Positions 37,801 through 44,802 of a stretch of DNA of 64,000 nt are shown here, one piece after another (the stretch's first letter is position 1; every line of letters begins with the position of its first letter). The DNA comes from Reticulitermes speratus (lineage: Eukaryota; Arthropoda; Insecta; Blattodea; Rhinotermitidae): assembly GCA_021186555.1 (NCBI GenBank), contig JAJKFL010000013.1, forward strand, positions 31,700,743-31,764,742. Reading direction: 5' to 3'. The notes under the pieces are model-generated. The model did not search any database, was not told the DNA's origin, and saw only the letters and a program-made list of their open reading frames with translations. Position numbers and translations under genes: made by a program.

Positions 37801-40800
37801 GCTGCAGGCAAACATCTGGATTCTTCAGCTTCACAGGGCCTCCAAGGGCAGATAACTGAATGACTGGGAAACACAAATATGTCTTTCATATTACATAACC
37901 TGAGGACTCAAAACCATCTTGAGCCAGCTTACAGCATCACAAGACACAGTCTAATGTTATCAGCACTCTGGTGTTATGGTAAGAAACCAGAATCTCATTC
38001 AGAGTGTTGCGACTTTGAGATCCTCTCAGAATTATGGGTGCATTTTTCTGCTCAGAGTGGAAACCTTCACCTACAGCAAACAAAAAGTTTTGGAACTTCG
38101 AAGATTACCAACCCATACCACCATCATCACTTGATCAACTGCAGTAATTTTCCTGTCACTAGAAACAAGAATTCCATTGTTTCATGAGCATGCATGAGAA
38201 ATTTATTTTAGATAACCCTTTCAGTCTGACTTGTGGCCACAATAAAAGACCCATAACCCAACCCCATTCTCCTGATTCATCCCTTACCAGGAAGTCTTAC
38301 CCTCCCAAGCCCTCCCTGCCACGCCTGTCATAATCACATCAGGACAATGCTTACAGACTCATTTTCTAACTAACTAAAACTAACTAACTCCATGGAGCAG
38401 AGTCCTTCTTGAGAACCTAGCAGGTCGTCAGCTATTCAAGAAATTCCCCGCGTTTTATGGAGCCCGAAGGTTCATTACCTGCACTCACAAGAGCCTGCCA
38501 CCTGTCCCCATCCTGAGCCATATCAATCCAGTCCATGCCCCCCCATCCCACTTCTTGAAGATCCATTTTAATATTATCCTCCCATCTACACCTGGGTCTT
38601 CCAAGTGGTCTCCTTCCCTCAGGTCTCCCCACCAAAATCCTGTATGCACCTCTCCCCTCACCCATATGTGCTACATGCCCCGCCCACCTCATTCTTCTTG
38701 ATTTGATCACCCGAATAATAGTTGGTGATGAGTACAGAGCATTAAGTTCCTCGTTATGTAGTCTTCTCCACTCCCCTGTTACCCCGTCCCTCTTAGGCCC
38801 AAATATCCTCCTCAGCACCCTATTCTCGAAAACCCTCAGCCTATGTTCCTCCCTCAGTGTGACAGACCAAGTCTCACACCCATACAAAACAACAGGCAAA
38901 ATTATACTTCTGTATATCTTAATCTTTGTATTTTTGGATAGCAAACTGGAAGACAGAAGATCCTGCACTGAATGATAACAAGCATTCCCCGACTTCAATC
39001 TGCTCTTACTTTCTTCCTGAATGGAATTTTAGTTTGTTAGGGTTGTTCCCAGATATTTGAACTGTTCCACCTTTCAAAGGATTTATTATCTAACTTTATG
39101 TTGTGATTTTTTCCTGCATTCTGATTGCGAGACATGACCATGTACTTAGTTTTCTCAGCATTTACTTCTAGACCAATCTCCTTACTAGCGACTAATAAAG
39201 CTTCTGTGTTTTCTTTATAGCATGTACACTTCCACCCAATATATTAACATCATCAGCATAAACTAGAAGCTGATGTGTACTATTTAATTTCAAGCCCTCC
39301 TGGTTTGCCTGAACCCTCCTAATGGCATATTCCAAAGCAAAGTTGAAAAGCAATGGCGATAATGCATCTCCTTGTTTCAAACCATTCTTAATAGGAAATG
39401 TGTCAGACAAATGTTTGCCTACCTGGACTCTGCTACAGCTTTCATTTAGACACATTTTTACTAGCCTTACTAGTTCATAGGGATACCAAATTCAATGAGA
39501 ATATTACACTAAACCTCCCTCCTAACTGAATCATAGGCTTTCTTGAAGTCTATAAATAGCTGATGCACTGCCTCATTGTATTCCCATTTTTTTCTCAAGT
39601 ATTTGACGAATGCAGAATATATGATCAGTAGTCGACCTGTTACGTCTAAATCCACACTGATGATCGCCAATAATTTCCTCTGGATACGGAGTTAACCTTG
39701 TCCGAAGGATGTTGGATAGAATTTTGTATGTGGTTGACAAAAGTGATATGCCTCGATAATTACTGCAATCTGTTTTATCACCTTTCTTACAAATAGGTAC
39801 AATGATTGACCCCTTCCACTGCTCAGGCAATTCCTCTTTATTCCAAATAGAATTAATAAGTTTATGAATCTCAAACGAATTGTCCTACCTCCTGCTTTAA
39901 TCAGTTCTGCTGGAATCTGATCAATACCTGGTGATTTGTGCCTTTTTAACTTTTCAATAGCCATCTCAACCTCAGAGTCACTGGGCTCAGGCACCAGTGG
40001 CTCTGCTGTCCGTATTTCAGTCTGCCTAACATCATTAACCCCAAGTACATTCAACATCTGAAAGAAATGATTCCTCCACCTAGCCAAAATACTGTAGGAG
40101 TCTGCAACCAGATCACCCTTCTCATCCTTTACTACATTAGTTCTAGGCTGGTAACCCTTCTTAAAGTCATTGATGCCCCTGTACAAGTCTCTGATATTCT
40201 TGTTCTTACTGTTTGTTTCAAGTTCATTATTTTCAGCTTTCAGATATTCCTTCTTTTTGTTCCTGAAATGTCTACTAGCTTCACATCTTACATTGTTCAG
40301 ATTATCTACATTACTTAGGTTTGGAATCTGTAACCACTGCATTTTAGCCTGCTTCAGACTCATTTTCTACCTCATATAATTCATATATATGACCAAAACT
40401 GGCAGAACCATGAACAGTAATACTTCCCAGCATTTTCTGAGTCTTATTTTGGAAGGACAAATGTGTCTCTCAAATTGCTCAGTTTTTACAAGATGATTTG
40501 GCACTTCTTGTGAAGGCTTTTAGTGTCAGGACCAAGGTGTGCTGTCAGAGAAAGAGTATTACCAACCAATAAACCGGGGTCTTCAATTATGCCAGGAAAA
40601 GTAAATCCAACTTAATGTGAAGCAGTCAATACCATTTGGTAAACATTTTTTAAGAATTAACAATGTACATTAAAGTTCAGATGACTGCACTGTGCTAGGA
40701 ACTTCAGTTTTCCTCACAATATTTCTGGTAGAAGACAAACCATAGCAACAACCATGCATGTGGTGCTGCTAATCACTGCACATACACACCTCAATTTTTG

Positions 40801-41428
40801 CCACTTTTTCTGCTTGACTTTGCCTGTTACAGAAAGTATCAACATTGATTTTAAATGACAGGTCTGGCTTGAAGTATGGTTTCATTAACTCCAATGGGTA
40901 AGATCGGATATTCTTGTGTAGTTCTTCTTCTGTTTTAGCTCGTGCCCAAAGTTCCATGCAACAACGTAGCCCCACAGACCGACTTGCAATCTGCCTAGCA
41001 GCTTTCTCAGATGGTAGTTCCACCACCCAGTATGGCTAAAATAAAATAAAGTAACTTCAATTCTAACATAAGTTTAACCTATAAGAGTAACTCTACAAGA
41101 CAAGCACATAATTTACAGTAGCTCATGTTCCAGACTGTACAGACATAAATTTCACACAAGAATGTATTTTACAGTAACATTCTTGAATTAAAATAAGGTC
41201 ACTACATATGTTACAGTGTACAACATTACTGTGTGATACCTCGGGTATGTATTAACTAGTATACCTATCATAAAAACAACATTATGTCACTACTTACATG
41301 ATGATTTGGTTTTTCTAGCCATCTTATATTAATGTTGAATAGAAAAGCTATAGATTTTATCTCCTACAAAAAAAGAGAAAAGTAATAAATCAAAATTGTC
41401 TTCTCCATATTATTTGACATTTATTTCT

Positions 41429-41464
<36 letters not shown>

Positions 41465-41615
41465 TAAAAACTACCAATATAAATATATCTGATTTGCAGA
41501 TAGGGTTAGGTAAGTTAATGGTCTCTATCACTGTCGTACAACTTACGGGCAAACGGAACTCTACATGTTCGTTGGCAAACCACAATAAATATTTCTTCCA
41601 CTGCTGATTACTCAT
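19813..41615 (-). CDS. TRMT11: tRNA (guanine(10)-N2)-methyltransferase catalytic subunit, complete, ten exons
   Basis: Ten exons join in phase to 481 residues (human about 463): 41547-41615, 41298-41363, 40790-41035, 37730-37855, 36588-36744, 34536-34642, 34008-34149, 33226-33421, 26078-26204 and 19813-20022. Residues 1-160 form the THUMP-containing N-terminus, starting [33 protein letters not shown] (216-222, SAM motif) and DPPYG (304-308, catalytic) mark the methyltransferase domain. In the family it pairs with TRMT112 and makes m2G10 in tRNA. The gap between exons 9 and 10 is filled with PLE, SINE and LINE insertions, and the exon 3-4 intron holds the LINE at 38.4 kb. Intron 5 starts with GC. 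The last exon ends in a long basic-acidic tail that is weakly conserved. Confidence 0.95.
20528..20570 (+). ncRNA. Hammerhead-ribozyme-like motif, intact core
   Basis: GCCC, CTGAAGA, T, stem GAAC/GTTC, GAAACATGTC, GGGC. Stem I would be GCCC/GGGC, helix III is AC/GU with a two-base loop, and the predicted cleavage follows GTC. An extra T precedes stem II, as in the other copies here. Confidence 0.6.
20609..21236. mobile_element. Penelope-like element (inner copy) nested in another PLE
   Basis: AACAGTGTA at 20600-20608 and 21237-21245 is the target duplication inside the outer PLE. Long inverted arms (about 20650-20860 and 21020-21235) carry hammerhead-like motifs at 20705-20746 (minus) and 21132-21175 (plus). 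The left end is the inverted form of the GATGCACGGTGAATACAACG terminus seen at 4.87 kb. No reverse transcriptase is left. Confidence 0.8.
21132..21175 (+). ncRNA. Hammerhead-ribozyme-like motif, intact core
   Basis: ACCCCC, CTGAGGA, T, stem GGCC/GGCC, GAAACATGTGTA, GGGGT. Stem I would be ACCCC/GGGGT and helix III ACA/UGU. The inverted partner at 20705-20746 has GTGGA where this copy has GTGTA, so only this arm keeps the expected helix III. Confidence 0.6.
21825..22097 (-). mobile_element. tRNA-derived SINE, second family
   Basis: AAATACAATT (21815-21824 and 22098-22107) is the target duplication. The minus strand starts with a tRNA-like head (TGGCCGTGCGGTCTAAGGC and GGGTTCGAATCCCACC) and ends in a G run, seen as about 18 C on the plus strand. 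Another copy is at 52760-53010. Confidence 0.85.
22715..22945 (-). mobile_element. SINE fragment, same family as 11.5 kb
   Basis: The plus strand reads 'aaaggtaaag', 'acaggccatgaaggcccaga' and 'gggattcgacccc', matching the tail, body and B-box region of the SINE at 11487-11798. The tRNA head upstream of the B box is missing. No clear TSD was seen. Confidence 0.65.
23571..23678 (+). other. Spliceosomal intron retained inside a PLE copy
   Basis: GACACAG|GTATGTGC opens it and TTGTTTTTCAG|AATTC closes it, 108 bp, AT-rich. The sister copy has GACACAG|AATTC directly joined at 20409/20410. PLEs are known to keep introns after retrotransposition. Confidence 0.85.
23796..23837 (+). ncRNA. Hammerhead-ribozyme-like motif, intact core
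   Basis: GCCC, CTGAAGA, T, stem GAACC/GGTTC, GAAACATGTT, GGGC. It differs from the copy at 20528 by one base in stem II, which restores a fifth pair, and by T at the cleavage-site position. Confidence 0.6.
24414..24549 (-). mobile_element. RTE-like LINE, severely 5'-truncated insertion
   Basis: GAAATGACACAGTAA occurs at 24399-24413 and 24550-24564. The 136-bp insert is only the 3' UTR of the LINE at 38.4 kb, ending in an AACT-type tail on the plus strand. Confidence 0.85.
25554..25728. mobile_element. pogo-like MITE
   Basis: CAGTAAACCCC and the inverted GGGGTTTTACTG are flanked by TA (25552-25553 and 25729-25730). The 175-bp interior repeats 'cgatttagtga'-type subterminal motifs. No coding capacity. 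Confidence 0.78.
26300..26820. repeat. Degenerate tandem repeat, about 37-bp unit, interrupted
   Basis: The unit resembles CTTAACTAGGTCATAACCAT followed by TTCCAGCCTCTGT. Copies lie at 26300-26365 and 26615-26815. A PLE-like unit (about 26376-26592) separates them. It is in TRMT11 intron 8, just upstream of exon 9. Confidence 0.7.
26376..26592 (-). mobile_element. PLE-like unit with inverted arms and degenerate hammerhead-like motif
   Basis: Arms at 26376-26421 and 26544-26590 are inverted copies ('cattcataacaccaatg' against 'catttgttggtgttat'). On the minus strand 26432-26473 reads CTCC, CAGAAGA, T, GCTGT, ATGC, CGAAAAGTGTA, GGAG. Two core changes make cleavage unlikely. No exact TSD was found. 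Confidence 0.55.
27290..27740 (-). mobile_element. RTE-like LINE 3' fragment
   Basis: The minus strand carries the ORF2 C-terminal tail (MDWI, LEGKI and related strings with stops) followed by the 3' UTR. It matches the LINE at 38369-40354 but is more diverged. Confidence 0.7.
27811..28518. repeat. Duplicated block, copy A
   Basis: This 708-bp segment is nearly identical to 29882-30586. Both contain a LINE tail on the minus strand ([16 protein letters not shown] and [15 protein letters not shown]) with a TTC run, then the 3' part of a SINE. Copy A stops inside the SINE at TATCACCCTT, where a CTT run and the 305-bp array begin. Confidence 0.88.
28519..29640 (-). repeat. Tandem array of a roughly 305-bp coding-like unit
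   Basis: Units start near 28535 and 28840, with shortened copies near 29146 and 29362 and a last partial copy near 29575. The plus strand repeats 'gttcatcgaaggtggaatac', 'cacccccactacttctcgcc' and 'tgcagccagtctgtcctcat'. Read on the minus strand, units give [25 protein letters not shown] and a DEPDQ(E/G) repeat. This looks like a tandemly repeated piece of a transposon gag-like ORF. The family was not identified. Confidence 0.7.
29641..29881 (-). other. Unique insert between array and copy A', short minus-strand ORF
   Basis: The minus strand encodes [19 protein letters not shown] and a glycine-rich stretch, then runs into the DQG-type repeats of the array. It may be the start of the repeated ORF. 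No family was recognised. Confidence 0.4.
29882..30586. repeat. Duplicated block, copy A'
   Basis: Near-identical to 27811-28518 at an offset of about 2.07 kb. Here the SINE continues to its tRNA head, so A' looks like the parent and A the truncated duplicate. Confidence 0.88.
30261..30674 (-). mobile_element. tRNA-derived SINE, third family, complete
   Basis: TGTGTTGCTGTATA at 30247-30260 and 30675-30688 is the target duplication. The minus strand begins with a tRNA-like head: CTCGGTGGACTAGTGGTTAG and GGGTTCGATCCC. The 414-bp copy landed beside the Tc3-like relic at 30690. Its 3' part is repeated in copy A. Confidence 0.85.
30690..32000 (+). mobile_element. Tc3-like transposase relic
   Basis: The translation includes [16 protein letters not shown], then an eroded middle, then [20 protein letters not shown] near 31830. 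This is the helix-turn-helix to DDE/D order of a Tc3-type transposase. An ORF of about 140 codons persists at 30690-31084. The rest is frameshifted. Confidence 0.7.
32001..33225. other. TRMT11 intron 8 segment, decayed repeat
   Basis: Near 32900-33080 the sequence resembles the 'cttcc..tcattt' SINE-tail type seen at 6.3, 55.2 and 63.5 kb. The remainder shows no feature that I can support. Confidence 0.4.
33485..34007. repeat. Degenerate tandem repeat, about 40-bp unit, abutting TRMT11 exon 7
   Basis: About twelve diverged copies of a unit like GTGCAAATACTGAGACT followed by CACAGTCTGTGCATCATG and CTCAACT. The array ends at the exon 7 donor (exon at 34008-34149). ORFs across it are repeat artefacts. 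Confidence 0.8.
34900..35890. repeat. Degenerate tandem repeat, about 100-bp unit
   Basis: The best copies start near 35540, 35640 and 35741, with the shared string CTCAACTGTTTCTTCTGCCT and a period of 100-101 bp. Weaker copies extend both ways. It lies in the TRMT11 intron between exons 5 and 6. Confidence 0.7.
36115..36320 (-). mobile_element. RTE-like LINE 3' fragment
   Basis: Plus-strand strings 'agtcaagaaatcacctgcat', 'ttatggatcccagtggttca' and 'ccattttaatag' match the 3' end of the LINE at 38.4 kb with about 20 percent change. It lies just downstream of TRMT11 exon 5. Confidence 0.65.
36880..37330 (-). repeat. Interspersed repeat ('ITPCS' family) copies
   Basis: 'gcctccatcttcagggtctc', 'cctctgaga'-type strings and 'agtgtcataacccagaacat' match the copies at 10.3-11.1 and 50.7 kb. 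A truncated pogo-like end (CAGTAAAACGTGCTTATAAC) lies inside at 37117. Confidence 0.5.
37376..37622. mobile_element. hAT-like MITE, half copy
   Basis: Starts CAGTGGTATTCAACCTTTTT and matches the left half of the full copy at 53553-54096. The right half is missing. It lies just downstream of TRMT11 exon 4. Confidence 0.75.
38369..40354 (-). mobile_element. RTE-like LINE, 5'-truncated, reverse transcriptase region
   Basis: CAGACTCATTTTCTA at 38354-38368 and 40355-40369 marks the insertion. The minus strand encodes the RT domain with frameshifts: [54 protein letters not shown], the YADD catalytic box, then the tail GYGCETW-type ([20 protein letters not shown]) and [14 protein letters not shown]. 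The endonuclease half is absent. The 3' end is an AACT-type repeat tail, as in RTE-clade elements. It fills the TRMT11 intron between exons 3 and 4. Confidence 0.92.
41431..41463. repeat. AAT microsatellite
   Basis: Eleven AAT units in TRMT11 intron 1, about 80 bp downstream of exon 1. Confidence 0.95.
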
Positions 41616-42477
41616 TGTCAATAGAAAGTACAATTACTCAAAACAATATTCCATTCTTCCCTGACACATGCCTCTTCTTCGCTTACGCATCGTAAACTGC
41701 GGTCAAAATCGTGGATCAGAGATGATCCGTGGGTCAGAGGGTTTCGGTTCGACGGCAGGGGAGAGACTCATCAAAAACAGGATAGGAAATATAGAGTATG
41801 AATCTTTGCCTCTTGGCTTTTCTCAACAGCTAGTTAATGCATTGGGTCCATGCCTTTTGTTGCCGTTTACAGATTTTACACATATTGTTGCATGTATTAC
41901 TATTATTAGGGTATGTTATATTAGTTTCAAAGGCATTATGTGTACGTTGATCTTGTTTATGTTAAATTTATGTCATAAGTAACCGCTCTCCTCTGATCAC
42001 ATATTTACGGCTCATAGTTCACTACCTTCTCGGTAGTCATCACCGTTTTCAAGGTCCATTGGTATTTACAAGCTCAAAAGATATTATAAAATTATTTAAA
42101 TTTGTTAAAACTGTTTTTATATTTACAAACTCGAAATTATTTTAAATGTTTTAATGTCTATTTAAATTAAAAAATATATTGATTGAAAAATATTTCTTAG
42201 TATTGTACTGTTTAGATAAATAATTGTGTATCTATGAAGTTTATACGTTATTTATCTATTGTAATAAATCTATATGTTACAAATTGTATGACATGATACA
42301 GCAAATTTGTATTTTACTTGACGTATTCTACATCCAGTGGTTGAAACAGCCTGTATGGATCTATTTGAATGTAATAAACACAAATAAAAGTTCAAAACAA
42401 AAATTGTAAGGGAGCTCTATTACTGGACATCTTAAGATACGATTAGCTTACGATGCAACTGATTCAAGTGGAGCATG

Positions 42478-43010
42478 TTATGCAGTTAGATCAATGTATC
42501 ATATCAGCAACATCAACACTCTTAAATCAATTTATTTCGCATACTTTTATTCTATTGTAAAGCATGGAATAATTTTTTGGGGTAATTCCTCCAACACTAA
42601 GACGATATTCACCTTACAAAAGAAAATCATCAGAATTATGGTCGGTGCACAACCAAGAACTCCATGCAGAAGTCTGTTTAAAAAATTAGAGATTTTACCT
42701 ATTCCATGTCAATATATATTTTCATTAATGAACTTTTTTTAAACAATCAAGAACATTTTCAAACAAATTCATCTATGCACAGTATAGACATCAGGAATAA
42801 GCACCACCTGCATAGACCAAATGCCAACATATCTTGTTTTCAAAAAAGTACATTCTATGCCGGTATCAGAATTTTCAACAGACTCCCTCTGAGTCTCATA
42901 AGTCTTAAGAATGAAAAGACAAAATTTAAAGTAGCATTAAGAAAATACTTAAATACACACTACTTTTATCAGTAGATGAATTTTTTTGTGTAAAGATGGT
43001 TCATAGTGAG
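42478..43010 (+). mobile_element. Jockey/CR1-like LINE ORF2 C-terminus and 3' end
   Basis: Two overlapping frames give YFAYFYSIVKHGIIFWGNSS, KKIIRIMVGAQPRTPCRSLF and then FYAGIRIFNRLPLSLISLKN, ending near 42975. This is the post-RT tail of Jockey-superfamily LINEs. One frameshift near 42710. The same family occurs in reverse at 45310-45570. Confidence 0.8.
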
Positions 43011-43359
43011 GTATACGAGTATAACACCTTTATAGTGTTCTTAGTTTATAGTGTTCAAATATAAAATATATAGCTGTATATTTGTATATTATGACTTATT
43101 CCACATCCAGTTGTCACTTCGACAGACTTATGAATCCATGGAATGTATGTATGTATGTGCCCTTTGTTGCAAATGGATCTCACACACATTACCACGCTAT
43201 ATACACACGACGGGCCGATACAGTACGATTACGGTTACTACGATGCAGCATGTTGTGTCGTCTGTCGCTCAATAGTAAACAAATCGTCACAGAATTATGA
43301 TCTCTGTCACAGAAGATATAAGTATCAGGGGCTTTACCGCGCTGTTAGGTTACGTAAGC

Positions 43360-43508
43360 ATGAGTGAGAAAGCGAATAAACTCCTGCAGCTTGTTGCGGA
43401 ACACCCCATTTTGTATGACTGAAGACGTTCTGGTTATTCAAGAAAGGACAAAATTGATCAGGTGTGGGAAAACTTTGGGAAAGGATTGAATGTTATGATT
43501 TATTGCTG
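43360..43508 (+). pseudogene. MADF-domain fragment with in-frame stop
   Basis: The frame from ATG 43360 reads NKLLQLVAEHPILYD, a stop, then GYSRKDKIDQVWENFGK. This is the opening of a MADF domain (LI..V..HP.LYD, then Y.....K..AW). MADF proteins accompany PIF/Harbinger transposons and are also host regulators. The stop and the lack of a continuing domain point to a relic. Confidence 0.55.
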
Positions 43509-43887
43509 AAAGTACTGTAATTAATTTCAAAACGTAATGTAGGCATACTTTCTTACGTATTCAAATAATGTTTTCTTATCCGGAAGCAGTGCATGGTGTA
43601 TATAGTCTAAACGAATCGCATTTAGTGTGCGAGGCCTGTGTGCATCCTGTCGTCAACAAATTGCAATCGTATCGCAACTAACCTCCTGTGTACGAGTGGC
43701 CCTTAAACTGACACCCGATGCCAAGGATTATTCATAGTCATGACCAAGTCGTGACAAACGGACTCGATTGCGAGGTGTGACAGAAGATGGAGTTCTCGAC
43801 AGAAATTCGTTAATACGTGGAATCCACAGATTACAAGGTAACGTAATGCAAAGAACCTGTGTTAAGGGAGTTATGCTATGCAACACA

Positions 43888-44680
43888 ATGAGTGTTTTGA
43901 AAAATTCTCGACTTACTGGCGTGTTGCTAGATATAAGTGGCGTTCTGAAGGACGGAGAAACTGCAATTCCAGGATCTGTTGAAGCAGTTACGAAAATTGC
44001 GCGAAGCTGGACTTAGGATTAGGTTCGTGACTAATGAAACTATGGTCACAAGAGGAACGTTAGCAGCAAGCCTCATAGGTTTAGGTTTCTCTGTCCAGGA
44101 ACGGGACATCATTCCTCCCTGCCCTGCACTAATGACGTTACTTAAACGGGAAAACATGAGACCACATTTGTTAGTGCATCCCAATGTATTAGGAGAGTTC
44201 GACGGCATTGATCAGAGTAACCCAAACTGTGTTGTGGTTGGTGATGCTGCCGATAACTTCACATACGAAAACCTGAATGAAGCATTCAGAGTCCTGATAA
44301 ACATGGAAAAGCCTCGACTGTTTTCACTAGGCCGAGGGAAGTATTACAGTCACAACGGTGGTTTGGTGTTGGATGTGGGTGTATTCACAGCTGCACTTGA
44401 ATATGCTGCTGATATCAAAGCAGAAGTTATAGGAAAGCCACAGCCTGAGTTTTTCATGTCAGCACTGAGAGACATGAAGGTTGAACCTCAGGAGGCAGTG
44501 ATGATTGGTGATGATGTTGTAGGAGATGTAGGAGGGTCACAGCACTGTGGACTCACAGGGGTGTTGGTGAGAACAGGAAAATACCGTCCATTGGACGAGA
44601 AGCATCCAACAGTGCATCCTGATGCTATTGTAGATGATTTGGCACAAGCTGTGGACCTGATTTTAAAATCTACAAAATGA
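43888..44680 (+). CDS. LHPP: Phospholysine phosphohistidine inorganic pyrophosphate phosphatase, one frameshift
   Basis: After correcting one extra A in the AAAA run at 43993-43996, a single exon encodes 263 residues (human LHPP about 270). HAD motifs are all present: DISGVLKD (motif I, D15), FVTNET (motif II), GKPQPEFF (motif III lysine) and MIGDDVVGDVGG (motif IV). SNPNCVVVGDA and RGKYYSHNGGLVLDVG match LHPP rather than other HAD phosphatases. The start is ATG 43888, giving MSVLKNSRLTGVLLDIS. The 699-nt second part is fully open, so decay is minimal. The frameshift may be a sequence error or a recent null. Vertebrate LHPP has introns, and this one has none. A poly(A) signal lies at 44785. 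Confidence 0.93.
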
Positions 44681-44733
44681 AAAAATAGTCATATAGTACT
44701 AAACAGTATCAAATACATGCTTATCTTGAAGAG

Positions 44734-44790
44734 TTTATTAACAGTTATGGTGATACACCACACAGTTAACTGATTTACATGTGTAATAAA
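44734..44790. promoter_or_regulatory. Crossed poly(A) signals of LHPP and PPAN
   Basis: AATAAA on the plus strand at 44785-44790 serves LHPP, whose stop is at 44680. AATAAA on the minus strand at 44734-44739 serves PPAN, whose stop is at 44803. Each 3' UTR would run past the other signal, so the two transcripts overlap tail to tail. Confidence 0.65.
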
Positions 44791-44802
44791 TTAACATTTT
44801 TC

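Larger units (their letters stand above)
41616..43887. other. Divergent TRMT11-LHPP intergenic region
   Basis: TRMT11 leaves to the left and LHPP to the right. Promoters must lie within this 2.27 kb, but no motif is convincing. It contains a Jockey-like LINE tail (42478-43010), a broken MADF-domain fragment (43360-43508) and, at 42000-42070, a weak hammerhead-like relic. CpG-containing sequence at 41680-41790 and near 43600-43740 may mark the two promoters. Confidence 0.55.

Noticed and set aside
41668..41982. 104-codon ORF upstream of TRMT11 as a divergent gene
   Set aside because: No family resemblance, hydrophobic low-complexity end, and no splice or conservation support.
42000..42070. 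Another hammerhead-like motif on the minus strand
   Set aside because: TGATGA, CTACC/GGTAG and GAAC are present but the C-U of the box and an A of GAAA are lost, and no TSD was found.
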